A stretch of DNA of 64,000 nucleotides from Actinacidiphila acididurans (GCF_016918855.1 NZ_JADKYB010000004.1:248001-312000); one strand, 5' to 3'. Counted from the stretch's first letter, positions 25,911 to 36,593 are shown. A program made the numbers and translations. Notes: generated by a model not told the origin, from the sequence alone.

Positions 25911-26666
25911 ATGAAGGACGCCTTCGGAGCGCCGCAGTCGCTGCTGATCCTCGGCGGCGGCTCGGAGATCGCGCTGGCCACCGCCCGGCGGCTGGTCGCC
26001 CGCCGCACCCGTACCGTCGTGCTGGCCGGCCGGCCCTCCCCCGGCCTGGACGCCGCCGCCGAGCAGTTGCGCGGGCTGGGCGCGGCCGTCACGACGATCG
26101 GCTTCGACGCGCTGGACCCCGCCTCCCACGAGGACGTGCTCGGCAAGGTCTTCGCCGAGGGCGACATCGACACGGTGCTGCTCGCCTTCGGCGTCCTCGG
26201 CGACCAGGCGCGCGACGAGCGGGAGCCGGGTGCGGCCGTCACCGTGGCCGCCACCAACTACACCGGAGCCGTGTCCGCGGCCCTGGTCTGCGGGGCCGCG
26301 CTGCGCCGCCAGGGCCACGGCTCGCTGGTCGTGCTGTCCTCGGTCGCGGGCGAACGGGCCCGGCGCTCCAACTTCGTCTACGGCAGCAGCAAGGCGGGCC
26401 TGGACGCCTTCGCCCTCGGCCTCGGCGACGCCCTGCGCCCCGACGGGGTCCACGTCCTGGTCGTCCGCCCCGGCTTCGTCCGTACCCGCATGACCGCCGG
26501 CCTGGCCGAACCGCCCTTCACCACCACCCCCGACGCCGTCGCCCGCGCCATCGAGACCGGCCTGCGCCGCCGCGCCCGCCTGCTCTGGGTCCCCGCCCCC
26601 CTCCGCTACGTCATGTCCGCCCTCCGCCACCTCCCGCATCCCCTTTTCCGCCGCCTGCCCGTCTGA
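25911..26666 (+). CDS. Decaprenylphosphoryl-2-keto-D-ribose reductase homologue (DprE2-like SDR)
   Basis: 251 residues, a short-chain dehydrogenase: GGGSEIALATA (15-25) as the nucleotide-binding Gly motif, Ser143/Ser144, Tyr157 and Lys161 (YGSSK) as the catalytic set, then RPGFVRTRMTAG. Length and the SEIA start resemble mycobacterial DprE2 (Rv3791). With DprE1 it would epimerise lipid-linked ribose to arabinose. The 127-bp leader holds short GA-rich repeats (CCCGGAAGxxCCGGATGAGG type) and a GGAGACCCGG before the ATG. Confidence 0.85.
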   Translation: MKDAFGAPQSLLILGGGSEIALATARRLVARRTRTVVLAGRPSPGLDAAAEQLRGLGAAVTTIGFDALDPASHEDVLGKVFAEGDIDTVLLAFGVLGDQARDEREPGAAVTVAATNYTGAVSAALVCGAALRRQGHGSLVVLSSVAGERARRSNFVYGSSKAGLDAFALGLGDALRPDGVHVLVVRPGFVRTRMTAGLAEPPFTTTPDAVARAIETGLRRRARLLWVPAPLRYVMSALRHLPHPLFRRLPV

Positions 26667-26696
26667 CGCCCTGTCCGCCTGACCGGGGGTCAGTGG

Positions 26697-27275
26697 TCAG
26701 AGGCGGGAGGCCGCGCGCAGGGACTGCTGGTGGGGGAGGGTGGGGGCGGCCGGGGGTTCGTCGTCGAAGAAGTAGTCGCGGGTGCGGCGCCAGACGCCGT
26801 CGGGGCCCTGTTCGTAGAGGGCGAAGCCGTGGGCGGTCCAGTCGGCGGCGAAGGCGGCCAGTTCGCGCTGGGCGTGGTCCATGGCGGCCTCGGGGATGCC
26901 GTGGGCGACGGTGACATGGGGGTGGTACGGGAACTGGAGCTCGCGGGCGACCGGGCCGGAGCGGACGCGTTCCTGGAGCTGGAAGCAGGCCGGGCCGCCC
27001 TCGGTCACCCGGACGTAGACCACCGGGGTGAGCGGGCGAAAGGTGTCGGTGCCGTGCAGCCGCATCGGGAAGGACCGGCCGGCCGCGGCGACCCGGGCCA
27101 AGTGGCGGCGGAAGTCCGGGAGTTCGTCGCGGGCCACCTCGGTGGGCGGCAGCAGCGTGACGTGGGTGGGGATGGCGTACGCGGCGGGATCACCGAAGGA
27201 CGCGCGGGCCTCCTGGAGGAGCCGGCCGTACGGCTCCGGGACCGCGAGGGACACGCCGATCGTCGTGACCTCCAC
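26697..27275 (-). CDS. 2'-5' RNA ligase-like phosphoesterase (2H superfamily)
   Basis: 192 residues with the two HxT motifs of the 2H phosphoesterase family: THVTLLPP near residue 38 and HPHVTVAHG near residue 125. Such proteins hydrolyse cyclic phosphates or ligate RNA 2'-5' ends; the natural substrate here is unknown. GTG 27275 is chosen because GGAAAGGGG sits 6-8 nt upstream; GTG 27284 has no room for a site. Convergent with the DprE2-like gene (30-bp gap). Confidence 0.82.
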   Translation of the reverse strand: MEVTTIGVSLAVPEPYGRLLQEARASFGDPAAYAIPTHVTLLPPTEVARDELPDFRRHLARVAAAGRSFPMRLHGTDTFRPLTPVVYVRVTEGGPACFQLQERVRSGPVARELQFPYHPHVTVAHGIPEAAMDHAQRELAAFAADWTAHGFALYEQGPDGVWRRTRDYFFDDEPPAAPTLPHQQSLRAASRL

Positions 27276-27490
27276 CGCGTACACCCCTTTCCCCGGTCGC
27301 GAATGCGGCCCCGCGAGCGGGGCCCCTGTCAGTGTCGCGCGTAACGGGGCGTACCGGACAGCGGCGTCCGTCACAGTGGACGTGCCCCTCGATCCTCTCC
27401 CCCGTTCGCCCGCGTGGAGCCGCAGTGCTCGGTGCTGCTCAGTACTGCATGGTGCCGCCCAGTACTGCTCAGTGCTGTTTCGGTATTGCC

Positions 27491-28560
<1,070 letters not shown>

Positions 28561-28629
28561 TCAGGTCGCCGCTCTCCGCCCACACCCCTGTCCACAGGCT
28601 GTGGGTACACGGTTGCGCGCTCTACGGGA

Positions 28630-28680
28630 CCCTCCGGCGTCCCTCCGCGTCCCTCCCTGTCCCTCCCAGTCCCTCCCCGC
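28630..28680 (-). repeat. 10-bp tandem repeat with G-quadruplex potential upstream of trpS
   Basis: Five units of CCCTCCNNGT type (one 11 bp, the others 10 bp) on the + strand. Read on the minus strand, the sense direction of trpS, it gives GGGGAGGG-ACT-GGGAGGG-ACA-GGGAGGG, six G-tracts of three or more with loops of 1 and 3 nt, the pattern of a stable G-quadruplex. It lies in the 280-bp divergent region between trpS and the ornithine aminotransferase gene. Confidence 0.8.
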
Positions 28681-28828
28681 TCCCCGGCCGGGCTTCTGGC
28701 CGCGGCGGCGTACTCCGGACGGGTTCCGCTCCGCTGCGGTGGGGTGTCGGGCCGCGGCGGCCGCGCGACGATGGAAGAGGGCGCCACCGTGCCCCGGGCC
28801 CGGCCTCCCGACGCACGACGAACGGAGT

Positions 28829-30124
28829 ATGCACGTGACGACGATTCCCGGCTCCGCCCCCCAGCCCGCCCCCTCGGTCGGCGCCCCGACCGCCGGCCTC
28901 GCCCCCGGCGACCGCACCGCCACCGACCGCGAGATCGCCCGCGCCGAGGCGCACAGCGCGCACAACTACCACCCGCTGCCGGTGGTGATCTCCTCCGCGG
29001 AGGGCGCGTGGGTGACCGACGTCGAGGGCCGCCGTTACCTCGACATGCTCGCCGGCTACTCGGCGCTCAACTTCGGCCACGCCAACCCGCGCCTGATCGC
29101 CGCCGCGAAGGCCCAGCTCGACCGGGTCACGCTCACCTCCCGCGCCTTCCACCACGACAAGTTCGCCGCCTTCTGCGCCGAGCTGGCCGAGCTGTGCGGG
29201 ATGGAGATGGTGCTGCCCATGAACACCGGGGCGGAGGCGGTGGAGACCGCCGTCAAGACCGCCCGCAAGTGGGGCTACCGCGTCAAGGGCGTGCCCGACG
29301 GCAAGGCGAACATCGTGGTGGCGGCCGACAACTTCCACGGGCGGACCACCACCATTGTGTCGTTCTCCACCGACCCGGAGGCGCGCGCGGACTTCGGCCC
29401 GTACACGCCCGGCTTCACCGTGGTGCCCTACGGCGACCTGGCCGCCCTGGAAGCGGCGGTGGACGACGACACCGTGGCCGTACTGATCGAGCCGATCCAG
29501 GGCGAGGCGGGCGTACTCGTGCCGCCGCCCGGCTACCTGTCCGGCGTCCGCGCGCTCACCACCGCCCGCAATGTGCTGTTCATCGCCGACGAGATCCAGT
29601 CCGGCCTCGGCCGCACCGGCCGCACCTTCGCCTGCGACCACGAAGCAGTGGTGCCGGACATGTACGTGCTCGGCAAGGCGCTCGGCGGCGGCGTGGTGCC
29701 GGTCTCGGCGGTGGTCTCCTCCCGGGAGGTGCTCGGCGTCTTCCGGCCCGGCGAGCACGGCTCCACCTTCGGCGGCAACCCGCTGGCCTGCGCGGTCGGC
29801 CTGGAGGTGCTGGCGATGCTGCGGACCGGCGAGTACCAGCGGCGGGCGGCCGAACTCGGCGAGCACCTGCACCGCGAGCTCAATCTGCTGACCGCCACCG
29901 GCACGGTCACCGCGGTCCGCGGCCGCGGCCTGTGGGCCGGCGTGGACATCGCCCCGGGCCTTGGCACCGGCCGCGCGGTCTCCGAGCGCCTGATGACCCA
30001 AGGCGTCCTGGTCAAGGACACCCACGGCGCCACCATCCGCCTCGCCCCGCCCCTGGTGATCTCGCAGGAGGACCTGGACTGGGCCCTCGACCGCCTCCGC
30101 GAGGTGCTGGGAGCGGCGGCCTGA
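28829..30124 (+). CDS. rocD: Ornithine aminotransferase
   Basis: 431 residues, class-III PLP aminotransferase. The N-terminal pattern AHNYHPLPVVISSAEGAWV is typical of ornithine-oxo-acid transaminases. The PLP Lys is in VLGKALGGG; other landmarks are DEIQSGLGRTGR and GEHGSTFGGNPLA. It converts ornithine plus 2-oxoglutarate to glutamate semialdehyde and glutamate, linking arginine breakdown to proline and glutamate. ATG 28829 has a GGAG site just upstream. A general 4-aminobutyrate-type transaminase is the less likely alternative. The region upstream is shared with trpS. Confidence 0.9.
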   Translation: MHVTTIPGSAPQPAPSVGAPTAGLAPGDRTATDREIARAEAHSAHNYHPLPVVISSAEGAWVTDVEGRRYLDMLAGYSALNFGHANPRLIAAAKAQLDRVTLTSRAFHHDKFAAFCAELAELCGMEMVLPMNTGAEAVETAVKTARKWGYRVKGVPDGKANIVVAADNFHGRTTTIVSFSTDPEARADFGPYTPGFTVVPYGDLAALEAAVDDDTVAVLIEPIQGEAGVLVPPPGYLSGVRALTTARNVLFIADEIQSGLGRTGRTFACDHEAVVPDMYVLGKALGGGVVPVSAVVSSREVLGVFRPGEHGSTFGGNPLACAVGLEVLAMLRTGEYQRRAAELGEHLHRELNLLTATGTVTAVRGRGLWAGVDIAPGLGTGRAVSERLMTQGVLVKDTHGATIRLAPPLVISQEDLDWALDRLREVLGAAA

Positions 30125-30192
30125 CGGCGGACCTCGTCCGCACCGTCCGTACGCCTCGTCCGTCCCCGGCGCCAACGCCGAGGCAGACGGCC

Positions 30193-30205
30193 TAGAGTCG
30201 GGATC
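30193..30205 (+). promoter_or_regulatory. Leaderless -10 element before the DMT-type transporter gene
   Basis: TAGAGT (30193-30198) followed by 7 nt and the GTG start at 30206; no Shine-Dalgarno sequence. The spacing matches leaderless streptomycete promoters. Confidence 0.45.
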
Positions 30206-31099
30206 GTGCTCACAGGAATGCTCGCCGCGCTCGGCGCGGCCGTCTGTTTCGGCGTGGCCTCGGTGCTCCAGGCCATGGCCGCGCGGGCGGCCGTGCCCGG
30301 CAGCGGCTCCGGCGTCGACACCCGGCTACTGCTGCGCGCGGTACGCCAGTGGCGGTACGTGGTCGGGCTCGCGCTGGACGGCGCCGGCTTCGTGCTGGAA
30401 CTGATCGCCCTGCGCTCGCTGCCGATCTACGCGGTGGGCGCCGCCCTGGCCGCGAGCCTGGCGGTGACGGCGGTGACGGCAAGCCGCCTGCTGGGCGCCC
30501 GGCTGTCCGGGCGGGAGTGGGCCGCGGTCGGCACGGTGTGCGGCGGCCTCGCCCTGCTGGGCCTGGCCTCGGGCAGCGAGGGCTCCGGCCACGGCGGTAC
30601 GGCCCTGCGCTGGGGGTCGCTGGCCGCCGCGGCGGCGGTGTTCGCGGTGGGCGCGGCGGCCGGCCGGCTGCCGGAACGCGCCCGGGCGGCGGCCCTCGGC
30701 CTCGGCGCGGGCTTCGGCTTCGGCGTCGTCGAGGTCGCGGTCCGCCTGATCGACGGCCTGACCCCGTCCGTCCTGCTCACCAACCCCGCCCTCTACGCTC
30801 TGCTGCTCGGCGGCGGCGCGGCCTTCCTGCTGCTCACCTCCGCGCTCCAGCGCGGCTCGGTGACCGTCGCAACCGCCGGCATGGTCCTCGGCGAAACCGT
30901 CGGCCCGGCCCTGGTCGGCCTGCTCGCCCTTCACGACCGCACCCGCTCCGGCTGGGCCCCGGCCGCCGTCCTCGGCTTCCTCCTCGCCCTCGCCGGCGCC
31001 CTCGTCCTCGCCCGCTTCGGCGAACCCGAGGCCCCGGAGGAACCGGGGCCGCCGGCGGAGGCCACCCGGGAGGCGGAGCTACCCCTGCGCCGCCACTGA
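30206..31099 (+). CDS. DMT-superfamily (EamA-like) membrane protein
   Basis: 297 residues with about ten hydrophobic helices in two halves, the layout of drug/metabolite transporters. The N-terminus MLTGMLAALGAAVCFGVASVLQ and the late stretch MVLGETVGPALVGLL fit DMT-like proteins such as magnesium-transporter NIPA-like or EamA families; substrate unknown. The last 25 residues are acidic and hydrophilic. Eighty-one bp after the aminotransferase gene, but apparently with its own leaderless promoter. Confidence 0.78.
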   Translation: MLTGMLAALGAAVCFGVASVLQAMAARAAVPGSGSGVDTRLLLRAVRQWRYVVGLALDGAGFVLELIALRSLPIYAVGAALAASLAVTAVTASRLLGARLSGREWAAVGTVCGGLALLGLASGSEGSGHGGTALRWGSLAAAAAVFAVGAAAGRLPERARAAALGLGAGFGFGVVEVAVRLIDGLTPSVLLTNPALYALLLGGGAAFLLLTSALQRGSVTVATAGMVLGETVGPALVGLLALHDRTRSGWAPAAVLGFLLALAGALVLARFGEPEAPEEPGPPAEATREAELPLRRH

Positions 31100-31127
31100 C
31101 CGCTCTGTACGCGGCCCCGCCGCCGGG

Positions 31128-31243
31128 TGTCGGACCCAGGCACTCCGCCGAAGCCGAGCGCACCCGGCCCGCCTCCGAACCGCCGCCCGTCGCGTGGACC
31201 GCCCCCACCGCCCGATGTCGGACCCACGTGATCCACTGAAGCC
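31128..31243 (+). repeat. 28-bp imperfect direct repeat before the MocR gene
   Basis: Copies 31128-31155 and 31216-31243 begin TGTCGGACCCA and end GAAGCC, matching 22 of 28 by eye, 88 bp apart. The second copy ends exactly at the ATG. MocR regulators commonly bind direct repeats in their own promoter, so these are candidate autoregulatory sites. Confidence 0.6.
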
Positions 31244-32746
31244 ATGCACACCCGCGCCACCACCGAACCGCCGCCGGCCGCCGGCGCGGGCGACCGCGAC
31301 CTGTTGCTGGACCTGGCCAGGGAACGCACCCGGGCCGGGCTGGAGCGGGCGCTGCGGGAGGCGGTGCGCGGCGGACGGCTCGCGCCCGGGATCCGGCTGC
31401 CGTCGAGCCGCGTGCTGGCCCGGGATCTCGGGCTGGCCCGCAACACGGTCGCCGATGCCTACGCCCAGCTCGTCGCCGAGGGCTGGCTGACCGCCCGCCA
31501 GGGTTCGGGCACCCGCGTCGCCCCGCTCCCGGCGGACCGGCCCGCGACACGTTCGTACACCCCCACCCCGGCACCGGAACCGGAACCGACACCGACACCG
31601 ACACCGACGGAGCCTCGGGAAGCCCTGGACCTGGCGGACCTCCCCCTGGGCCCGGCGGGCGCGCTGCCGTACCACCTGTCCCCCGGCTCGCCGGACGTGT
31701 CGGCCTTTCCCCGGACCGCCTGGGCGGCGGCCGCGCGCCGGGCGATCACCGCGGCGCCGAGCAGCGCCTTCGGGTACGGGGACCCGCGGGGGCGGCCGGA
31801 GCTGCGGGGGGCGCTGGCCGGCTATCTGGGGCGGGTGCGCGGGGTGCTGGCCGACCCCGAGACGTTGGTGATCTGCACCGGCTATGTGCAGGCGGTGGGG
31901 CTGCTGGCGCGGGCGCTGCACGAGCGCGGTGGGCGGCGGGTCGCGCTGGAGGCGCTGGGTTTTCCCACCACCCGGGGTGTTCTGAGCGCCGCCGGCCTGG
32001 ACCCGGTCGACCTGCCGGTGGACGGCGCCGGGGCGGACGTGACCGCGCTGGACGACCGTACGGCGGCGGTCGTGCTCACCCCGGCGCACCAGTTCCCCCT
32101 GGGCGTACCCCTGTCGCCCGAGCGGCGCACCTGGGTCACCGCGTGGGCGCGCAAGCACGACGCGGTAGTGGTCGAGGACGACTACGACGGCGAATTCCGC
32201 TACGACCGCCAGCCGGTGGGCGCGTTGCAGGGGCTCGCCCCCGACCACGTGGTGTACGCGGGCACGGCGAGCAAGAGCCTGGCCCCGGGCCTGCGGCTGG
32301 CCTGGCTCGCGGTCCCGCCGCACCTGCTGGACGACGTGCTGCGGCAAAAACGCCTGGCCGACCACCTCTCACCGGTGCTGGACCAGCTGACGCTCGCGGA
32401 CTTCATCGCCTCTGGCGCGTACGACCGCCACGTCCGCCGCATGCGGCTGCGCTACCGGGCCCGCCGGGACCACCTGGTGGCCGCCCTCGCCCGCCACGCC
32501 CCCGGCGTCCGGGTCTCCGGCATCGCGGCCGGCCTCCACGCCGTCCTCGAACTCCCCCCGACCGCCGCCCCCTTGCCGGACCTCGTGACCCGCGCCCGGC
32601 GCAAGGGCCTCGCCCTCAGCGCCCTCCCCCTCTTCGGCGCCCCGCCCACCACCCCACCGGCCCTGGTCGTCGGCTACGGCTCCCCGCCCGACCACGCCTT
32701 CCCCACGGCGGTGCGCCTCCTGTGCGAGGTCCTGAATCAGCCCTGA
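31244..32746 (+). CDS. MocR/PdxR-type transcriptional regulator (GntR wHTH fused to aminotransferase-like domain)
   Basis: 500 residues. A GntR winged helix at 17-93 (LPSSRVLARDLGLARNTV), a linker with Pro-Glu/Pro-Thr repeats (108-122), then a fold-type I aminotransferase-like domain (135-498) with the PLP-binding Lys344 in TASKSLAPG and the Asp-Tyr-Asp of VEDDYDGEFRYD. MocR proteins sense PLP or a PLP-amino acid adduct and control vitamin B6, GABA or other amine genes. No pdxST or gab gene is adjacent, so the regulon is unknown. No ribosome site precedes the ATG; it may be leaderless. Confidence 0.9.
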   Translation: MHTRATTEPPPAAGAGDRDLLLDLARERTRAGLERALREAVRGGRLAPGIRLPSSRVLARDLGLARNTVADAYAQLVAEGWLTARQGSGTRVAPLPADRPATRSYTPTPAPEPEPTPTPTPTEPREALDLADLPLGPAGALPYHLSPGSPDVSAFPRTAWAAAARRAITAAPSSAFGYGDPRGRPELRGALAGYLGRVRGVLADPETLVICTGYVQAVGLLARALHERGGRRVALEALGFPTTRGVLSAAGLDPVDLPVDGAGADVTALDDRTAAVVLTPAHQFPLGVPLSPERRTWVTAWARKHDAVVVEDDYDGEFRYDRQPVGALQGLAPDHVVYAGTASKSLAPGLRLAWLAVPPHLLDDVLRQKRLADHLSPVLDQLTLADFIASGAYDRHVRRMRLRYRARRDHLVAALARHAPGVRVSGIAAGLHAVLELPPTAAPLPDLVTRARRKGLALSALPLFGAPPTTPPALVVGYGSPPDHAFPTAVRLLCEVLNQP

Positions 32747-33189
32747 GGCACCCGGTCCGCGTAGACGCCGTGGAGCATGCCGGTGGCCTGGCCGATTTCG
32801 ATGAGGTAGCCGTCGGGGTCGCGGATGTAGCAGCGGATTTCGGCCTTGCGGTCGATCGGGTCGGTGACGAAGTGGGCGCCCGCGGCGACGGCGGTGCGGT
32901 GGAAGGCGGCGATGTCGGCGACGCGGACGTTGAGGAAGGCGGACACCGGGTCGCCGGGCTCGGGCGCGGTGAGGGTGATGCCGGGCTTGTCGGGGGTCGG
33001 GCCGCCGCCGGGGTTCATGATGATCCAGCTGTTGGCGATCTGGACGATGGCCGGGTTCTCGGCGAGGACCACGGTGCCGCCGAAGACATCGGCGTAGAAG
33101 GTGCGGGAGACCGCCACGTCGCGCACGGTCAGGAACATGGTCAGGACCAGCCCCTCGGCCGGGGCCGGCAGGTCCTTGCGGTCGTCCAT
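32737..33189 (-). CDS. VOC-family protein (glyoxalase/dioxygenase-like)
   Basis: 150 residues, one vicinal-oxygen-chelate domain made of two beta-alpha-beta modules: VLTMFLTVRDVAVSRTFYAD at the start, and the ending IRDPDGYLIEIGQATG with the usual C-terminal Glu metal ligand. Members include glyoxalases, dioxygenases and antibiotic-binding proteins; function here is open. AGGAGA lies 8 nt before the ATG. The 3' end overlaps the convergent MocR gene by 10 bp. The DUF5996 gene lies 37 bp upstream on the same strand, likely one transcript. Confidence 0.85.
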   Translation of the reverse strand: MDDRKDLPAPAEGLVLTMFLTVRDVAVSRTFYADVFGGTVVLAENPAIVQIANSWIIMNPGGGPTPDKPGITLTAPEPGDPVSAFLNVRVADIAAFHRTAVAAGAHFVTDPIDRKAEIRCYIRDPDGYLIEIGQATGMLHGVYADRVPQG

Positions 33190-33226
33190 GGCGGGCTCTC
33201 CTGCGGTCGTTGCGGTCGAGGGGGGC

Positions 33227-34165
33227 TTACGGGCGGGCGTGCTGCCGGGTGGGCAGCTCCAGGGACGCGCGGTCCCATTGGCCGTGCTCGGCGGCGGCTT
33301 CGTAGGTGGTCCGGAGGAAGTCCATGAGGGTGCGGTCGGGGTCGGCGGCGGTGCGCACGGCCTCGTACGGCAGGAGGAACTGCCCGTGCTCCTTGCTGTA
33401 GAAGGCGTCGGCCGGGGCGACCCGGTGGCCGGCGAAGCCCTGGGGCTCGGGATAGGCGTAGGCGTAGAAGGCGCCCTCCTCGCCGCCGCCCGGCCAGAAC
33501 CCGCAGCTCGACAGCTCCCGGGAGTACGCCTCGACCATCACCCAGTCCCCGCAGTGCGGCGCGCCGCCGGGGTGCTCCGGCGCGTGGCGGCCGGAGAAGC
33601 GGGTGCAGGCCAGGTCCATCGCGCCCCAGAAGAAGTGGACCGGGCTGACCTTGCCGGCGAAGCGCGAGCGGAATTCCTGCATGACGCGGTTGGCCTGGAG
33701 GAGCTGGCGCCAGAACAGGTGCGCGGCATCGGCGTCGTAGGAGGCGTGCTCGTAGTCCTCGGCGAAGGGGATCGCCGGCTCCACCTCGTTGGGGCCGGGC
33801 GAGATCGGCGCCTCGATCCCCAGCTCGGCCAGTGCCGCCGTCGTACGGCCGTGGAACTCGGCCACCGGCATCGGCCGCAGCTCGACGCTTCTGGTGCCGC
33901 CGGAGCTGTTGCGGATCCGCAGCCGGTGGTCGATGAAGTCGAACTCCGCGTCGAAGGCACCCGAGCCGTACGGCACCGCGGACGTGGTCAGCCCCCTCGG
34001 CGTGACGTACAGCGTCACCTGCCACCAGTGGTTGACCATCGGCGCGTGTGCAAGGCGGACCTTGCCCACGATCTGCGTCCACATGTGCAGGGTGTCCCGG
34101 GTCTCGCCCCAGTCCGCCACCCGCAGCGCCGGCCAGGCCGTCGTCGTCATCTCCTGCGGCGCCAT
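33227..34165 (-). CDS. DUF5996 family protein
   Basis: 312 residues, soluble, rich in aromatic residues and His (WPALRVADWGETRDTLHMW at 11-29; HFFWGAMDLACTRFSG in the centre). The pattern fits the DUF5996 family, widespread in actinobacteria and proteobacteria with no known function. GGAAGGGAGA precedes the ATG. Followed by the VOC gene after 37 bp on the same strand; the pair may act together. Confidence 0.75.
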   Translation of the reverse strand: MAPQEMTTTAWPALRVADWGETRDTLHMWTQIVGKVRLAHAPMVNHWWQVTLYVTPRGLTTSAVPYGSGAFDAEFDFIDHRLRIRNSSGGTRSVELRPMPVAEFHGRTTAALAELGIEAPISPGPNEVEPAIPFAEDYEHASYDADAAHLFWRQLLQANRVMQEFRSRFAGKVSPVHFFWGAMDLACTRFSGRHAPEHPGGAPHCGDWVMVEAYSRELSSCGFWPGGGEEGAFYAYAYPEPQGFAGHRVAPADAFYSKEHGQFLLPYEAVRTAADPDRTLMDFLRTTYEAAAEHGQWDRASLELPTRQHARP

Positions 34166-34290
34166 CGGTCTCCCTTCCGCTCACCGCGCCGGGCCCATCC
34201 GTCCGTAGTCTCCCGGCCGGACCGCCCCATGAGCCGCCGACAGCACAGCGGCGCCCCCGAGCGTCATCCCGACGGCGTAGGCGGGCCGTT

Positions 34291-34335
34291 TCCCGGCGCA
34301 ATGGTTCTCGGCGCAATGGTTCCCGGCGCAATGGT
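34291..34335. repeat. Three 15-bp tandem repeats
   Basis: TCCCGGCGCAATGGT, TCTCGGCGCAATGGT, TCCCGGCGCAATGGT follow without gaps; only the third base alternates C/T/C. They lie in the 330-bp gap 34166-34495 between DUF5996 and mdh, which otherwise holds a hairpin and the 66-bp element, but no gene. Confidence 0.9.
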
Positions 34336-34350
34336 TCTCGGGGGGCATGC

Positions 34351-34385
34351 GTAAGGGGCCCCACCTATTGGGTGGAGCCCCTTAC
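34351..34385. terminator. Terminator hairpin after mdh
   Basis: GTAAGGGGC (34351-34359) and CCACC (34361-34365) pair with GGTGG (34371-34375) and GCCCCTTAC (34377-34385), a nearly perfect 14-15 bp stem with a short loop. It lies about 110 bp beyond the mdh stop on the minus strand, after the 66-bp element. Confidence 0.75.
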
Positions 34386-34412
34386 AGGCGCTGTATGTCG
34401 CGGCCTTCGAAA

Positions 34413-34478
34413 CCGCCGGACGGAGTCCGGCGCGGCCCCTCGACGCCCGTGAGGCCCGCCAGGGCCGAGCGGTGCGAG
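34413..34478 (-). repeat. 66-bp 3'-end element, copy after mdh
   Basis: Reverse complement of this segment matches 11214-11279 at 59 of 66 positions. In the mdh reading direction it begins 17 nt after the stop codon and contains the same two hairpins. Confidence 0.85.
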
Positions 34479-34495
34479 AGGGGTCTTCGGAAAGA

Positions 34496-35566
<1,071 letters not shown>

Positions 35567-35720
35567 TCAAGAAACCCACCCGCCAGGCTATCGCCTCCCG
35601 GCTCCGGCGGATCACGGGCGGTCGTGTGGGCCCGGTCACCCGGCGCACACGTTCACCCGTTCCCGTCACCGGCCGCCACGGCGGGGCCGTTCGCCCGGGC
35701 GCCCGGCACCGTACTCGTCG

Positions 35721-36593
35721 TCAGCCCAGGCACACGCCCAGGACCAGGACGTGCAGGCACACCGGGCTGCGGGTCGGAGCGGGAGTGCCGGGAGCGGTGG
35801 TCGGCGGCGGGGTGGTGGGGTCGCCGGGGGCGGTGGTCGGGGAGCCGCCGGAGCCGGACCCGTGGCCGGCGCCCGGTTCGGGTCCCGCCGACGGGGAATC
35901 GGTGCCGGCCGCGGCCGAGGGGCGGCCGGTGGCGGCGGACGGGGACCCGGCCGGGGCGCCGGCGGTCGGCGCGCGGCCGGCGGGATCACGTACCGGCCCG
36001 GAGGCGACGGGACCGGACGGCGGGCCGGAAGGCTGCGCGGCGGGCGGGCCCGGCGACGGCGAGCCCCCGGGCAGGGGCGTCACGGGGGCGGAGGCACCGG
36101 GCAGGGCGGGCGTCGGGCCGGCGTCCGGCCGGGAGGGCACCCCGCCCGCACCGGTCCCGGCGGTCAGCAGCACCCCCGCGAGCGCGGCAGCGGCCAGCAG
36201 GGCGGCCACCGCGAGCAGTAGGAAGCGCCTGTTGCGGCCGGGCAGCCCGTCCTGCGGGCTCAGCGGGTCGAGCGGGTCGGGGTAGGGCACCGGTTTGCCC
36301 CGACCGCGTTCACCGGTGCCGGAGTTGGCCTTGCGGGCCAACTCCCACAGCGCGCCGATCCGGTCGTAGTCCGCGCCCGACGCCTGGGCGAGCACTTCCA
36401 CGGCGTCCAGCGGCGGCAGCTTCCGCCCGGCCAGGACCAGCGACCACGCCTCGGCCGACAGCCCGGTCCGGGCGGCCAGCGCCGGTACGGTCAGCCCGCT
36501 GCGGTCCTTCATCCGGCGCAACTGCGTCGCCAGCCGCCGCACATCCACCGGTATCCGGTCGGCCAGCGGCTCCCACTGCCCCATCAGCCCCAT
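35721..36593 (-). CDS. XRE-type HTH protein with single membrane helix and Pro/Ser-rich tail
   Basis: 290 residues from ATG 36593 (GGGGG just upstream; ATG 36584 is also possible). Helix-turn-helix at about 19-75 (LTVPALAARTGLSAEAWSLV), basic linker, one membrane helix 123-144, then about 130 residues rich in Pro, Gly, Ser and Ala, ending in PVCLHVLVLGVCLG with two Cys. This resembles RodZ-like or anti-sigma-like domain order, but no RodZ C-terminal domain is visible. The DNA-binding part would be cytoplasmic and the tail outside. Function unassigned. Confidence 0.78.
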   Translation of the reverse strand: MGLMGQWEPLADRIPVDVRRLATQLRRMKDRSGLTVPALAARTGLSAEAWSLVLAGRKLPPLDAVEVLAQASGADYDRIGALWELARKANSGTGERGRGKPVPYPDPLDPLSPQDGLPGRNRRFLLLAVAALLAAAALAGVLLTAGTGAGGVPSRPDAGPTPALPGASAPVTPLPGGSPSPGPPAAQPSGPPSGPVASGPVRDPAGRAPTAGAPAGSPSAATGRPSAAAGTDSPSAGPEPGAGHGSGSGGSPTTAPGDPTTPPPTTAPGTPAPTRSPVCLHVLVLGVCLG

